DNA from: Alkanindiges hydrocarboniclasticus
Lineage (GTDB): Bacteria > Pseudomonadota > Gammaproteobacteria > Pseudomonadales > Moraxellaceae
Length of the DNA stretch: 64,000 nucleotides
Assembly (NCBI RefSeq): GCF_001982605.1
Contig: NZ_MLCN01000030.1
Span: forward strand, 43,130-107,129
Reading direction: 5' to 3'
Shown here: positions 7,999 through 17,003 of the stretch, piece after piece
How the letters are laid out: each line of letters begins with the position of its first letter
How positions within the stretch are numbered: position 1 is the first letter of the stretch
Made by a program: the position numbers and the translations under genes
The notes under the pieces: generated by a model
The model's database searches: none
Told to the model about the DNA's origin: nothing
What the model saw: only the letters and a program-made list of their open reading frames with translations

Positions 7999-9132
7999 TT
8001 ACACCTGACGATGCTCTGCCTGCAAGTATTCATCAGACTGCATTTCCAGCAAACGTGAACGGGTACGCTCAATTTCAAATGCCAGCTTTTTACCCTCATA
8101 CAGCTCCAGAATAGATTGCTGCGCAGTGACAATCAGCTTGACCCGGCGATCATAAAACTCATCCACCAGATAAATCAGCCGTCGTGTGGCATCGGCAATA
8201 TTGTCATTTAAAACGGGCACTTTACCCAGCAAAATGGTGTTGTAGGTATTGGCAAGCTCAATATAGTCTGCCGGGCTACGTGGTTTCATGCACAACTCGG
8301 CAAAATCACACCATAGCGTATCTTCAGTATGGCCCCGGGTTTCTATTAAGCGCTCATTGACAGTGATTGGCTCATCCGAATAGGTATGCTGACAGGTTAA
8401 TGCGGCAAAGCGTTTTGCCATCCAGATTTCGGCGTCGTGAGTCAGGGGTGCTAAATACAGATTTGCCTGTTTCAGTACACGCAGGCGATAGTCAATACCC
8501 GCATCGACATTGAGTACCTTACACCGGTTTTTGATCATGGCAATGGCTGGCAAAAAGCGGTCACGGTGAATGCCGTTTTTATACAGGCCGTCCGGCGCAA
8601 TATTGGAGGTCGCAATCAGCGTAATACCCCGGTCAAACAGCTTTTGAAACAGGTCGCTTAAAATCATGGCATCGGTGACATTGGTGACAAAAAACTCATC
8701 AAAGCAAATTACCACTGCATCTTTATAAATACGGTCTGCCACAGAATCCATGGGATCGCGCTGGCCAGTCAGGCTGTTAAGTTCCTTATGCACGCGCTGC
8801 ATAAAATGATGAAAGTGCATGCGCATCTTGCGGCGAAATGGAATCGCCTCAAAAAACTGGTCCATCAGCCATGTTTTACCACGCCCCACGCCGCCCCACA
8901 TATAAACCCCATTGGGAATGGGTGGCTGCATCAAACGACCAAAGGGTTTTCTGGACGCTTCATAGCGTTGCACCAGTTTTTGCCAGACCTCATCCAGTGC
9001 ATGAATGGCCGCGCCCTGCTCTTCATCCGGCATAAACTGGCCAGACGCCAGCGCATCCGTATAGCGCTGCTCGGGAGAACGCGCATCCGGCGCATAAGGA
9101 TTTTTGGGATGTTCTGGCGCTTCAATACTCAT
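7999..9132 (-). CDS. zapE: Cell division ATPase ZapE (AFG1 family)
   Basis: A 377-residue AAA+-type ATPase of the AFG1/LACE1 family. Bacterial ZapE associates with the Z-ring late in division and destabilises FtsZ polymers in an ATP-dependent way. Walker A is GGVGRGKTWLMDQFF (about residues 79-93) and Walker B is VICFDEFFV (near 150). The arginine-containing ATSNIAPDGLYKNG and the terminal segment with FEIERTRSRLLEMQS are typical. Length is close to E. coli ZapE. The gene stands alone on the minus strand, 104 bases after the hydrolase gene, and runs convergently into the glycan cassette. Confidence 0.93.
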   Translation of the reverse strand: MSIEAPEHPKNPYAPDARSPEQRYTDALASGQFMPDEEQGAAIHALDEVWQKLVQRYEASRKPFGRLMQPPIPNGVYMWGGVGRGKTWLMDQFFEAIPFRRKMRMHFHHFMQRVHKELNSLTGQRDPMDSVADRIYKDAVVICFDEFFVTNVTDAMILSDLFQKLFDRGITLIATSNIAPDGLYKNGIHRDRFLPAIAMIKNRCKVLNVDAGIDYRLRVLKQANLYLAPLTHDAEIWMAKRFAALTCQHTYSDEPITVNERLIETRGHTEDTLWCDFAELCMKPRSPADYIELANTYNTILLGKVPVLNDNIADATRRLIYLVDEFYDRRVKLIVTAQQSILELYEGKKLAFEIERTRSRLLEMQSDEYLQAEHRQV

Positions 9133-9236
9133 ATAGGCTGCTCTAAAACTGCGGTTGACTCAGTAAATCCAAAAAACGCGGAACTGAAAATTTTTCAAAC
9201 CAGATCAAAAATGCGTTAAAACCATATTCCAAAACT

Positions 9237-9890
9237 TCAGGGAAAATGCTGTGCCAATTGCTGGCCCAACTCCGGCAAATGCCCATGAAAAAAATGGCTG
9301 CAATTTGGCATCATAATCAGTGACAGGTCAAGCTGTGTTGCCCATGAAATCACCTCGGCAGGCGGTACAACTTCATCCGCATCACCCATCAGTACCACGG
9401 TATCCGGCTCAAGGCTTAAGTCATGCATAGGATAATGATGCACTGGCGGCGCAACCAGAAAGGTTTTAACCAGCTTAAAAGCAGTTAATTCTGCATTAAT
9501 TTGCTGCTGGTTAAAGCGCGAGGCCACGGCTGCGGCAATATAGGCCCCAAAGGAGAACCCGGCCAGATACAGTTGGCGAGGTTTTGCATCAGGCTGGTTT
9601 TGAAACTGGTTTTGCTGGATTATCCAGTTGAGCACAGCCAAGGCATCATCAATTTCGCCAGTGCCATTGGCATGCTGTCCGGTACTGCTGCCCACACCAC
9701 GAAAGTTAAAGGTGACAACCGACACATTCTGGTTTTTAAAAAAACGTGCCAGCGTGGTTACTACTTTGTTATCCATAGTACCGCCAAATAGCGGATGCGG
9801 ATGGCAAATCAGCACCACATCGTCAGACTTTTGCCAAAGCGCCCGCACTTGCAATGAACCGGCTGGCGCAGCAATCTGGATATCGCTCAT
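9237..9890 (-). CDS. Alpha/beta hydrolase of the HPHP-GGTMDN type
   Basis: A serine hydrolase of 217 residues when started at ATG 9890, which has GAGGG upstream; a longer frame begins with TTG at 9905 and has no well-spaced site. The protein has CHPHPLFGGTMDNKVV near residues 34-50, the nucleophile elbow GFSFGAYIA (Ser near residue 115), DADEVVPP carrying the acid, and the histidine in NCSHFFHG. This family is widespread in Proteobacteria as a cytoplasmic carboxylesterase-like protein with few characterised substrates. No operon partner is obvious. Confidence 0.82.
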   Translation of the reverse strand: MSDIQIAAPAGSLQVRALWQKSDDVVLICHPHPLFGGTMDNKVVTTLARFFKNQNVSVVTFNFRGVGSSTGQHANGTGEIDDALAVLNWIIQQNQFQNQPDAKPRQLYLAGFSFGAYIAAAVASRFNQQQINAELTAFKLVKTFLVAPPVHHYPMHDLSLEPDTVVLMGDADEVVPPAEVISWATQLDLSLIMMPNCSHFFHGHLPELGQQLAQHFP

Positions 9891-10138
9891 GGCTATGGCC
9901 CTCAAGCCCTAATACAAATCAAAACCGTAACATCAAAAGACTTCATTCATTAATGATTACCTGATATTCGGCCATTTCAACCAATCTAAAACCTTATTGT
10001 TGAAAGAGTCCTAATACAAGAAATCCCTATCAGTCTTTATCACTAAAACCAGTGAAAAGCAGAGTGGTATATTACGGGGTTTGCCTCACAGTTGTAATAG
10101 CGTAAGACTAAAATCTAATCATTAAACCAAACAGAAAC

Positions 10139-11185
10139 TTATTTTTTTACAGCCTGTTTACCTTGCTGTGCCTTACGGTACTGCTTGGGACTTTGTTCAC
10201 TCCAGCGCATAAAGGCATGCGCAAAGGCCGAGGCTTCGTTGTAATGCAGTTTTTCTGCAATCTGCTCAATGGAATCATTGCTGGACAACAGCAACTGGCA
10301 GGCCTGCTCAAACCGCAGTTGGTCACGCAACTTGCGAAAACTGGTGTCCTGCTCAGCCAGCCGATAACGCAAAGTACGCTCTGATAGGCCCAGTGCAGTA
10401 GCAACCGCGGCGATAGGTGGCAAAAAATGTCGCTGCATTTTTAAATAATCCAGCACCTGTTCCTTAATGGATACACCCTGTTGCTCTTCCTGCAAATACT
10501 GCTGGAGCACCTCATCACACTGCTGGCGGTAACGCTGATGTGTGGCAGCATCGGCTACCATAATCGGGAGATTCAAATTCGCTGTTTTGCAGTAAAAAGC
10601 CCCATATGGCTGGTCAAAATACAATGGCACCTCATAAAACTGCTGGTATTGCTGCAAGATATGTTCATTTCGCGGCGTGCTAAATGGCAAATCAATCCGT
10701 TCAAGCGGAATCTGCATACCCAGTGCCGCCTGCATGTCTTTCAGCAGTTTCAAAGTGCCGGCAATTTCAGCATCGGCCCGAAAGCGATGCAATACCGGAT
10801 CAGTTTCCAGTGAATCATAGGTGAGGATGGTTAAATCCTGCTGCTGGCTTAAGGCAAGCTTGCCAAATAAAAAAGTGATTTTTTGATAATAAACACCCAG
10901 CCGCATGGCAGCCTGCAAATCCGGGCTGGTCATCAGCAACATCAGTAATGGGCCATAGCCTGCCAGATTAAACTGCTGACCAATATAAAGGCCAATGGCC
11001 GGATGGCGAATTTGCCCGACAAGCTGCTTTTGAATGGCATATTCCAGCTCAAGGTCAATGGCGGCTGATGGATCAAGCTGTGTGATATCCAGTGCCAAAT
11101 TGTGCAAGATGGCTTGCATATCCTCTCCGGCAGCCTGCAATCCCTGCAATAAATATAACAACCCCAGTACCGAGCGTTTGGCCAT
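10139..11185 (-). CDS. AraC-family regulator of the AlkR/OruR type
   Basis: A 348-residue regulator. The N-terminal 190 residues have the layout of the arabinose-binding-like sensor found in AlkR, OruR and similar proteins (MAKRSVLGLLYLLQGLQAAG; RHPAIGLYIGQQFNLAGYGPL). The C-terminal domain has two helix-turn-helix units, IAAVATALGLSERTLRYRL and IEQIAEKLHYNEASAFAHAF, followed by RWSEQSPKQYRK. It is divergent from the flavin monooxygenase at 11460, so it is the probable regulator of that gene. AlkR of Acinetobacter activates alkane hydroxylase genes, so this protein could also act on alkB 8 kb away; that is inference. Confidence 0.85.
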   Translation of the reverse strand: MAKRSVLGLLYLLQGLQAAGEDMQAILHNLALDITQLDPSAAIDLELEYAIQKQLVGQIRHPAIGLYIGQQFNLAGYGPLLMLLMTSPDLQAAMRLGVYYQKITFLFGKLALSQQQDLTILTYDSLETDPVLHRFRADAEIAGTLKLLKDMQAALGMQIPLERIDLPFSTPRNEHILQQYQQFYEVPLYFDQPYGAFYCKTANLNLPIMVADAATHQRYRQQCDEVLQQYLQEEQQGVSIKEQVLDYLKMQRHFLPPIAAVATALGLSERTLRYRLAEQDTSFRKLRDQLRFEQACQLLLSSNDSIEQIAEKLHYNEASAFAHAFMRWSEQSPKQYRKAQQGKQAVKK

Positions 11186-11459
11186 AGCTTCCCTATCTGA
11201 TTACCTTATACGCATGGTTAATTGGCCTGACCATCACAGCTAGACATATGATAGATACAGTCGCTACTAAAAATTTTTACTGGGCAAATTTCACTAAACA
11301 GAATATTTAGCACAGTTTACAAAAAAGTGCTTTTGCCGAAAAAAACAATTTCCATGTCAACCTTAGCATGGTTTATCATCGCGCACTTATTTAGTATTGC
11401 CCCCAGATTATATTTTTTCTTTAAAAAATGTCTTACCTATTGTTGCCCAGGAGCCTGAC

Positions 11460-12995
11460 ATGAATGCTTCAGTAAACCCAAAAATGAATGGTGGACCGTC
11501 CTCCGATGCATCCCGCGTGCTGGAAATGGTCATTATTGGCGCTGGTTTTGGTGGTCTGGGCATGGCAATCCGCATGCTACAGGAAGGCCGTAAAGACTTT
11601 TTGTTGCTGGAAAAAGCCGATGATGTCGGTGGAACATGGCGCGAAAACAGCTATCCGGGTGCAGCCTGCGATGTGCAATCCCATATGTATTCGTTTTCCT
11701 TTGCGCCTAAGACCGACTGGTCCAAGCGTTACGCCGAACGTCCTGAGATTTATAACTATATTCAGGAAACCACTGAAAAATTTGGCTTGCGTCAATATTT
11801 GAAATTCAATGCCGAAGTGGTTGGCGCCCAGTTTGATGAACAAAATGCATTCTGGACATTAAACCTAAAAGACGGCTCTGTGCTGACAACCAAATTTGTC
11901 GTGCTGGCATCTGGCCCGCTACATGTGCCGCAAATTCCAAACTATAAAGGTATGGAAAAGTTCAAGGGCAAGATTTTCCACTCCGCGCAGTGGGATCACA
12001 GTTATGACCTGACCGGCAAGAAAGTGGCCTCTATTGGCACTGGCGGTAGTGCAATTCAATATATTCCAGAAATCGCCCCACTGGTAAAACAACTGGACGT
12101 TTACCAGCGCACACCAGCCTGGGTGATTCCGCGTGATGAACGTAAATATGGCAACTTCGATAAAGCATTGTTTGAAAAAGTACCGTTTGCCCGCCAGATT
12201 CACCGTGCGCGTTTGTACTGGAGCAATGAATCCCGTGTGATGCCGATTTTCCATCCCAAGATTATGGAAACCGCACAAAAAGCCATTGAGCTGTTTATTC
12301 GCTATCAGGTGAAAGGCGACAAGGCACTGGCCAAAAAATTAACACCAAACTATGTGATGGGCTGTAAGCGCATTCTGATTTCCAATAAATACTACCCAAC
12401 GTTTACCCGCAAAAATGTTGACCTGATTCTGGACAGCATTCAGGAGTTTACTGAAACCGGTATTATTACCCGCGATGGTACGCATCGTGAAGCGGACTGT
12501 GTGGTACTGGGTACAGGCTTTATTGTTGACCCGCGCATTTACATGAAGGATTTCCCATGCACGGGTTTAAATGGCCGTGAACTGATGAATGACTGGAAAG
12601 ATGGCGCTGAAGCATTTTATGGTATTAGTGTGGCAGGCTATCCCAACCTGTTCCAGCTGGTTGGGCCAAATACGGCGCTAGGTCATAACTCCATTATCTT
12701 TATGATTGAAGCACAGGCCAACTATATTCTGGACGCGATTAAAACCGTTGAGAAGAAAAAGGCCGACTATCTGGATGTTAAACCAGACGTTCAAGCCGAA
12801 TTTAATGACAACGTGCAGAAAAAACTTAAAGGCACAGTATGGCAAAATGGTGGTTGTGTGAGCTGGTATCAGCAGGCTGACGGCAAAAACTTTACCATCT
12901 GGCCGGGTTATACCTGGCGCTACTGGATGGAAACCCGCAAGATCAAGCCAAGTGCCTATAACTTTGTGAAAGTAAAAGCCAAGCAAGCTGTTTAA
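11460..12995 (+). CDS. Baeyer-Villiger-type flavin monooxygenase
   Basis: A FAD- and NADPH-dependent monooxygenase of 511 residues from ATG 11460, which has CAGGAG seven bases upstream; a TTG-started frame from 11397 lacks such a site. FAD-binding GAGFGG is at residues 27-32. The Baeyer-Villiger fingerprint FKGKIFHSAQWD is at 168-179, and the NADPH-binding GTGGSA at 193-198. These enzymes insert oxygen next to a carbonyl to make esters or lactones. It is not clearly AlmA, the long-chain alkane enzyme of Acinetobacter, but belongs to the same broad class. It is divergent from an AlkR-like regulator, which suggests an inducible role in hydrocarbon or ketone use. Confidence 0.88.
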   Translation: MNASVNPKMNGGPSSDASRVLEMVIIGAGFGGLGMAIRMLQEGRKDFLLLEKADDVGGTWRENSYPGAACDVQSHMYSFSFAPKTDWSKRYAERPEIYNYIQETTEKFGLRQYLKFNAEVVGAQFDEQNAFWTLNLKDGSVLTTKFVVLASGPLHVPQIPNYKGMEKFKGKIFHSAQWDHSYDLTGKKVASIGTGGSAIQYIPEIAPLVKQLDVYQRTPAWVIPRDERKYGNFDKALFEKVPFARQIHRARLYWSNESRVMPIFHPKIMETAQKAIELFIRYQVKGDKALAKKLTPNYVMGCKRILISNKYYPTFTRKNVDLILDSIQEFTETGIITRDGTHREADCVVLGTGFIVDPRIYMKDFPCTGLNGRELMNDWKDGAEAFYGISVAGYPNLFQLVGPNTALGHNSIIFMIEAQANYILDAIKTVEKKKADYLDVKPDVQAEFNDNVQKKLKGTVWQNGGCVSWYQQADGKNFTIWPGYTWRYWMETRKIKPSAYNFVKVKAKQAV

Positions 12996-13342
12996 TACTG
13001 GCCGCTGTGTTAAGAAAGAGTCGCTTTGGCGGCTCTTTTTATATTTGCCAGATAATTTTAAAGTTCAATAAAAGCAATTCATTAGCAAAATACTTACTTT
13101 ATCTTAAAATTGGCAGATACCAATTTACTAAGCAGCACACTATATATCGTTACTTAACAATATAAGAAAATCTGGCAGTCTAGCTTAAGTCATTGCACTA
13201 CCACGCAACTGGTCTTTTTTAATATTGATTGCTAAATATTAATTTTAAATTGGGGTTTAATCACAGGCCTTAAAATCTTGAGCATATGGTGCAGCCCATG
13301 TCTATTTTTTAAGTTGGCCTGTTCTCATCACTGAGGAGCTTA
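12996..13342. other. Intergenic region between the monooxygenase and ovoA
   Basis: A 347-base gap. It starts with the monooxygenase terminator and is AT-rich after that. The only other structure seen is a 7-bp inverted repeat, AAATTGG (13107-13113) and CCAATTT (13120-13126), six bases apart, about 220 bases before ovoA. It could be an operator but may be chance in AT-rich DNA. No small gene with a ribosome binding site was found. Confidence 0.4.
13014..13042 (+). terminator. Terminator of the flavin monooxygenase gene
   Basis: AGAGTCGC, loop TTTG, GCGGCTCT with one wobble pair, then a run of five T, 20 bases after the stop codon. Confidence 0.8.
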
Positions 13343-15610
13343 ATGATGTTTTCAGAAACATCGGTTCAGAGAAAAATAAATTCAAATCCAGATCGTATTA
13401 AAAAAGATCATAACCAAAATTCCCCTAACACTGCTGTGCGCAAATCCGCAATGGATGTTCAACAGGATCATCCGCGAAATATGCTAAAGACTCCCGCCCT
13501 ATTCTCACGCACGCCCAATCTACGCGATAGTGACGAAACCGAAATGCGCAGTACCTTGCGGCATTATTTTCTGGATACCTTTAATACGTATGAATCCCTG
13601 TTTGACTGCCTTGCCAGTGATAACGCGTTTTATACCAAATCCATTAGCCTGCGCCATCCACTGATTTTTTATTATGGTCATACCGCTACATTTTTTATTA
13701 ATAAGTTATTGCTTACCCGATTAATTAGCCAGCGTGTTGATGAGCGCATGGAATCCATTTTTGCGGTGGGCGTGGATGAAATGAGCTGGGACGACCTGAA
13801 TGATGCCAATTATAGCTGGCCCAAAGTGCATGAAGTTAAGGCGTATCGGGACAAGGTGCGTCAATTGGTGCTGGAGTTAATTGACCACGCCCCACTGCAA
13901 ATGCCGATTGACTGGGATAACCCGTGGTGGGCCATTATCATGGGAATTGAGCATGAACGCATTCATCTGGAGACCTCATCCGTACTAATCCGCCAGCATC
14001 ATCTTTCAATGGTTAAACCATCACTCAAGTGGCAGCCCAACCGGATTAGCGGCCCTGCGCCAGAGAATCAATTGATGAGTGTTGCCGCTGGCAAAGTGCT
14101 GCTGGGTAAGGATAAAACCAGCCCTTTTTATGGCTGGGATAATGAATATGGCGTACACGAAGCAGATATTAGTGCCTTTAAAGCATCAGAGTATTTGGTA
14201 AGTAATCAGGAGTTTCTGGAATTTGTGAATATTGGGGGCTACCAGAAACCCGAATATTGGACTGAAGAAGGCCACGGCTGGCTAGCGTTTAGCAAGGCAC
14301 AATATCCGACGTTTTGGCGTAAAAAGCCGGATGGCTGGTATTTGCGCCTAATGACGGCCGAAGCCACTATGCCATGGGATTGGCCCGTGGAAGTGAACTA
14401 TCATGAAGCCAAGGCATTTTGTAACTGGAAAAAGTTGCAGACAGGTCAGCCAGTGCGCTTGCCTACTGAAGATGAATGGTATCGGTTGTATGATGTGTCA
14501 GGTATGCAGGAAATTGGATCAACTGCCGCCCCTGCCAATTTACATTTAGATCATGGTGCATCGCCCTGCCCGGTTAATCAGTTTAAACATGGTGATTTTT
14601 ATGATGTAGTGGGCAATGTGTGGCAATGGACAGAAACACCGATTTATCCATTTGAAGGCTTTGACGTGCATCCGATTTATGATGACTTCACCACACCAAC
14701 CTTTGATGAACGGCATAACCTGATTAAGGGTGGCTCCTGGATTTCTAGCGGTAATGAAAGCCTGCGGTCATCGCGTTACGCATTTCGTCGACATTTTTTT
14801 CAGCATGCCGGTTTTCGCTATGTTGTATCCGGAGATATTAACCCTGTGCCAAGCTCACATTATGAAACTGACAAATTGATGTCGGAATATGCCGAATTCC
14901 ACTATGGCGATGAATACTTCGGTGTAGCCAATTTTAGTAAGGCGCTAGTTGATTTGTCCATGCAAACGCTGAATACTCCTGAGCTTCAGCAACTACCAAG
15001 ACACAAAGCACTGGATTTAGGCTGTGCATCTGGCCGCGCCACATTTGAACTGGCACAATATTTTGATGACGTGACAGGTGTTGATTTTTCAGCCCGCTTT
15101 ATTGGTCAGGCCGTTCAACTGGCCAATGGGGCCACCTTGCGTTATACCTTAATTGATGAAGGCGAGCTGGTTTCCTATAAATCACGCACGCTTGCTGATC
15201 TTGGCCTGAGCAATACGACCGCTAAAGTTGAATTTTTTCAGGGTGATGCCTGTAATTTAAAACCGGTACTGACAGGTTATGACTTTATTATGGCTGCCAA
15301 TTTAATTGACCGTTTGTATGATCCGGCCAAGTTTTTAAACCATATTCACGAACGCTTAAATATTGGTGGCGTACTAATGCTGGCCTCGCCCTATACATGG
15401 CTTAGCGAACATACCCCTCGTAAGGACTGGATTGGCGGCTTTAAAAAGGATGGTGAAACCTTTAGCACATTTGATGGTTTGCAAGCCCTGCTGAGCCAGC
15501 ACTTCCAACTAATTCAGCAACCTGTAGAAGTGGCGTTTGTCATTCGGGAAACCAAGCGTAAATTTCAGCATACCTTGTCTGAAGTGACCTTTTGGCAGCG
15601 CATGATCTGA
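13343..15610 (+). CDS. ovoA: 5-histidylcysteine sulfoxide synthase / methyltransferase OvoA
   Basis: A bifunctional enzyme of ovothiol A biosynthesis, 755 residues. It has a DinB-like iron domain, with HERIHLE (residues 204-210) supplying two iron-binding histidines. A formylglycine-generating-enzyme-like domain follows (about 245-510), including RLPTEDEW, GNVWQWTE, GGSWISSGNESLRSSRYAFR and HAGFRYV. The C-terminal SAM methyltransferase has LDLGCASGRATFELA at 557-571. Iron-dependent oxidation joins cysteine to histidine as a sulfoxide, and the methyltransferase later methylates the imidazole. The sulfoxide lyase OvoB is not encoded next door. Tandem ATGs lie at 13343 and 13346; GAGGAG at 13333-13338 is better spaced for the second. 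Confidence 0.93.
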   Translation: MMFSETSVQRKINSNPDRIKKDHNQNSPNTAVRKSAMDVQQDHPRNMLKTPALFSRTPNLRDSDETEMRSTLRHYFLDTFNTYESLFDCLASDNAFYTKSISLRHPLIFYYGHTATFFINKLLLTRLISQRVDERMESIFAVGVDEMSWDDLNDANYSWPKVHEVKAYRDKVRQLVLELIDHAPLQMPIDWDNPWWAIIMGIEHERIHLETSSVLIRQHHLSMVKPSLKWQPNRISGPAPENQLMSVAAGKVLLGKDKTSPFYGWDNEYGVHEADISAFKASEYLVSNQEFLEFVNIGGYQKPEYWTEEGHGWLAFSKAQYPTFWRKKPDGWYLRLMTAEATMPWDWPVEVNYHEAKAFCNWKKLQTGQPVRLPTEDEWYRLYDVSGMQEIGSTAAPANLHLDHGASPCPVNQFKHGDFYDVVGNVWQWTETPIYPFEGFDVHPIYDDFTTPTFDERHNLIKGGSWISSGNESLRSSRYAFRRHFFQHAGFRYVVSGDINPVPSSHYETDKLMSEYAEFHYGDEYFGVANFSKALVDLSMQTLNTPELQQLPRHKALDLGCASGRATFELAQYFDDVTGVDFSARFIGQAVQLANGATLRYTLIDEGELVSYKSRTLADLGLSNTTAKVEFFQGDACNLKPVLTGYDFIMAANLIDRLYDPAKFLNHIHERLNIGGVLMLASPYTWLSEHTPRKDWIGGFKKDGETFSTFDGLQALLSQHFQLIQQPVEVAFVIRETKRKFQHTLSEVTFWQRMI

Positions 15611-15629
15611 GAAACTATTTAACCTTGTG

Positions 15630-15652
15630 TTCATCAACTGCTGTGTGATGAA
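15630..15652 (+). terminator. Weak hairpin after ovoA
   Basis: A perfect 7-bp stem, TTCATCA (15630-15636) with TGATGAA (15646-15652), lies 20 bases after the ovoA stop. It lacks a good T-run, so it may be a weak or Rho-assisted terminator, or a stabilising hairpin. Confidence 0.35.
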
Positions 15653-15760
15653 TTATATGTATGTTTAGTGTCAATCCATACCGTAATTGTTTTGACGCTA
15701 AGACTGCTTTTAATTATATTTCCAGCGTTAAAACATCTAACTTAATAAAAGGTAAATATA

Positions 15761-16207
15761 ATGAAAATGTATAAATTTCCACTAGCCGCTATTGTTTTGC
15801 TATTAAGTGCCTGCGGCGGCGGTGGAAGTGGCGACAGCTTTAACTCGTCTTTTAATGGCGAAGTCACTGTGAATGGAACCAAATATCAGTGCCCTAGCCA
15901 AAGAACCTACGATAATTGTAGCAACTCTACCAATCGCGATTGTTCAGGGTGTACCACAGATTCAGATACCAATGGATCAACTATTACTACAGCCTGTACT
16001 GCCACCACTTCTACTATCTATCAGGTTACACAGGATGGCTGTACTGTTAACCTCTCATCAGGCCAACAAACAGGTGTTTGCGTATCGGGTAGTTTGCGGC
16101 TGTTAAGTGGCACAGGATTTACTAAAGCACAAGTGAGTTCGCAAGGTGTTAGCTTTGCAAATGGTGTAAGCATTAATGGCGTATCGCTTAAATGCTCTGC
16201 TAATTAA
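15761..16207 (+). CDS. Cysteine-rich lipoprotein of unknown function
   Basis: A 148-residue protein not recognised as a known family. The N-terminus is a lipoprotein signal, MKMYKFPLAAIVLLLSACGG, with lipobox LSAC and the lipidated Cys at residue 18, followed by a glycine-rich tether. The mature part is rich in Ser, Thr and Asn and has eight further cysteines, an even number that suggests disulfide bonds in the periplasm or at the cell surface. AAAAGGT lies about 9 bases upstream of the ATG at 15761. It is followed after 3 bases by the next gene, so the two form a pair. Confidence 0.7.
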   Translation: MKMYKFPLAAIVLLLSACGGGGSGDSFNSSFNGEVTVNGTKYQCPSQRTYDNCSNSTNRDCSGCTTDSDTNGSTITTACTATTSTIYQVTQDGCTVNLSSGQQTGVCVSGSLRLLSGTGFTKAQVSSQGVSFANGVSINGVSLKCSAN

Positions 16208-16210
16208 TAA

Positions 16211-16948
16211 ATGATCTACTCGTTTAAATTAAATTTTGCTATTGCGATTTGCGCTTTTGGATTGGGTTATTTTGCTGCCCAATTCAAGGCCAATCAGCCC
16301 TTGGATTCTTCAGATCCACCCAAAGATGTTATACAGAGTCCTTTAGAAAAAATTAGTACAGATAACGCCTCTCATACGACAGCAGTTTTAAACAATATTG
16401 TGCAAGCGGAGCAATCAGGCAAGCTTATTAATCAGAGCAATGTGACTGACATTCAAAATATTGTGGCGAAAGCCCCCGAACAAACTATCAATACCTATTT
16501 AAAAAAAGCTTTTCCGAACGCAGATTTATCGGGTATTAAAGATAAAAGACAGTTTACCAATCGTCTCATTAATGAATTGAGCGATATCGACAAAATTGAG
16601 AATAAGCTTTCAGGTCAGCTCGCTGTATCAAGCAATCAGTTAATGCCCAGACAATCAGAAAATTTAGCGCAAGTTTATAAAAGTCAGGAAATTTTTGCGC
16701 ACTTTGACACTATGGGAAAATTTCCCCAAGACAGTCAGGTTTTTGTCCGGTGGGTTAATCGGGATACAGGAGAAATCCTGTTATTTACCCCTACCACAGT
16801 TAATGCAGGCAGTCAGCAAAACTGGACTAGTTTTTCCCCTGACAAGGGCTGGAAAGCTGGAAATTATGACGTTAAGTATTATCAAATGAATAATGATTTA
16901 ACCCCAATTGCGCAGACCTCTTTCACTATTAAACAGGTTATTCAATAA
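16211..16948 (+). CDS. Membrane-anchored periplasmic protein of unknown function
   Basis: A 245-residue protein with one N-terminal hydrophobic segment (about residues 6-25, LNFAIAICAFGLGYFAAQF), best read as a signal anchor. The middle is polar and helical. The C-terminal 80 residues look like a beta-sandwich: FVRWVNRDTGEILLF, then the aromatic WTSFSPDKGWKAGNYDVKYY, then FTIKQVIQ. That pattern occurs in several small extracytoplasmic domains. It starts 3 bases after the cysteine-rich lipoprotein, so co-translation is likely. No function is assigned. Confidence 0.6.
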   Translation: MIYSFKLNFAIAICAFGLGYFAAQFKANQPLDSSDPPKDVIQSPLEKISTDNASHTTAVLNNIVQAEQSGKLINQSNVTDIQNIVAKAPEQTINTYLKKAFPNADLSGIKDKRQFTNRLINELSDIDKIENKLSGQLAVSSNQLMPRQSENLAQVYKSQEIFAHFDTMGKFPQDSQVFVRWVNRDTGEILLFTPTTVNAGSQQNWTSFSPDKGWKAGNYDVKYYQMNNDLTPIAQTSFTIKQVIQ

Positions 16949-17003
16949 TTTAAATTTAGCCGATAGTTTTAAATATAAATATTTCGATACCGATTCATGA
17001 AAA

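Noticed and set aside
11257..11276. A/T-run palindrome TAAAAATTTTTA upstream of the flavin monooxygenase.
   Set aside because: Short palindromes of A and T runs are expected by chance in AT-rich spacers, and the flanks are not symmetric.
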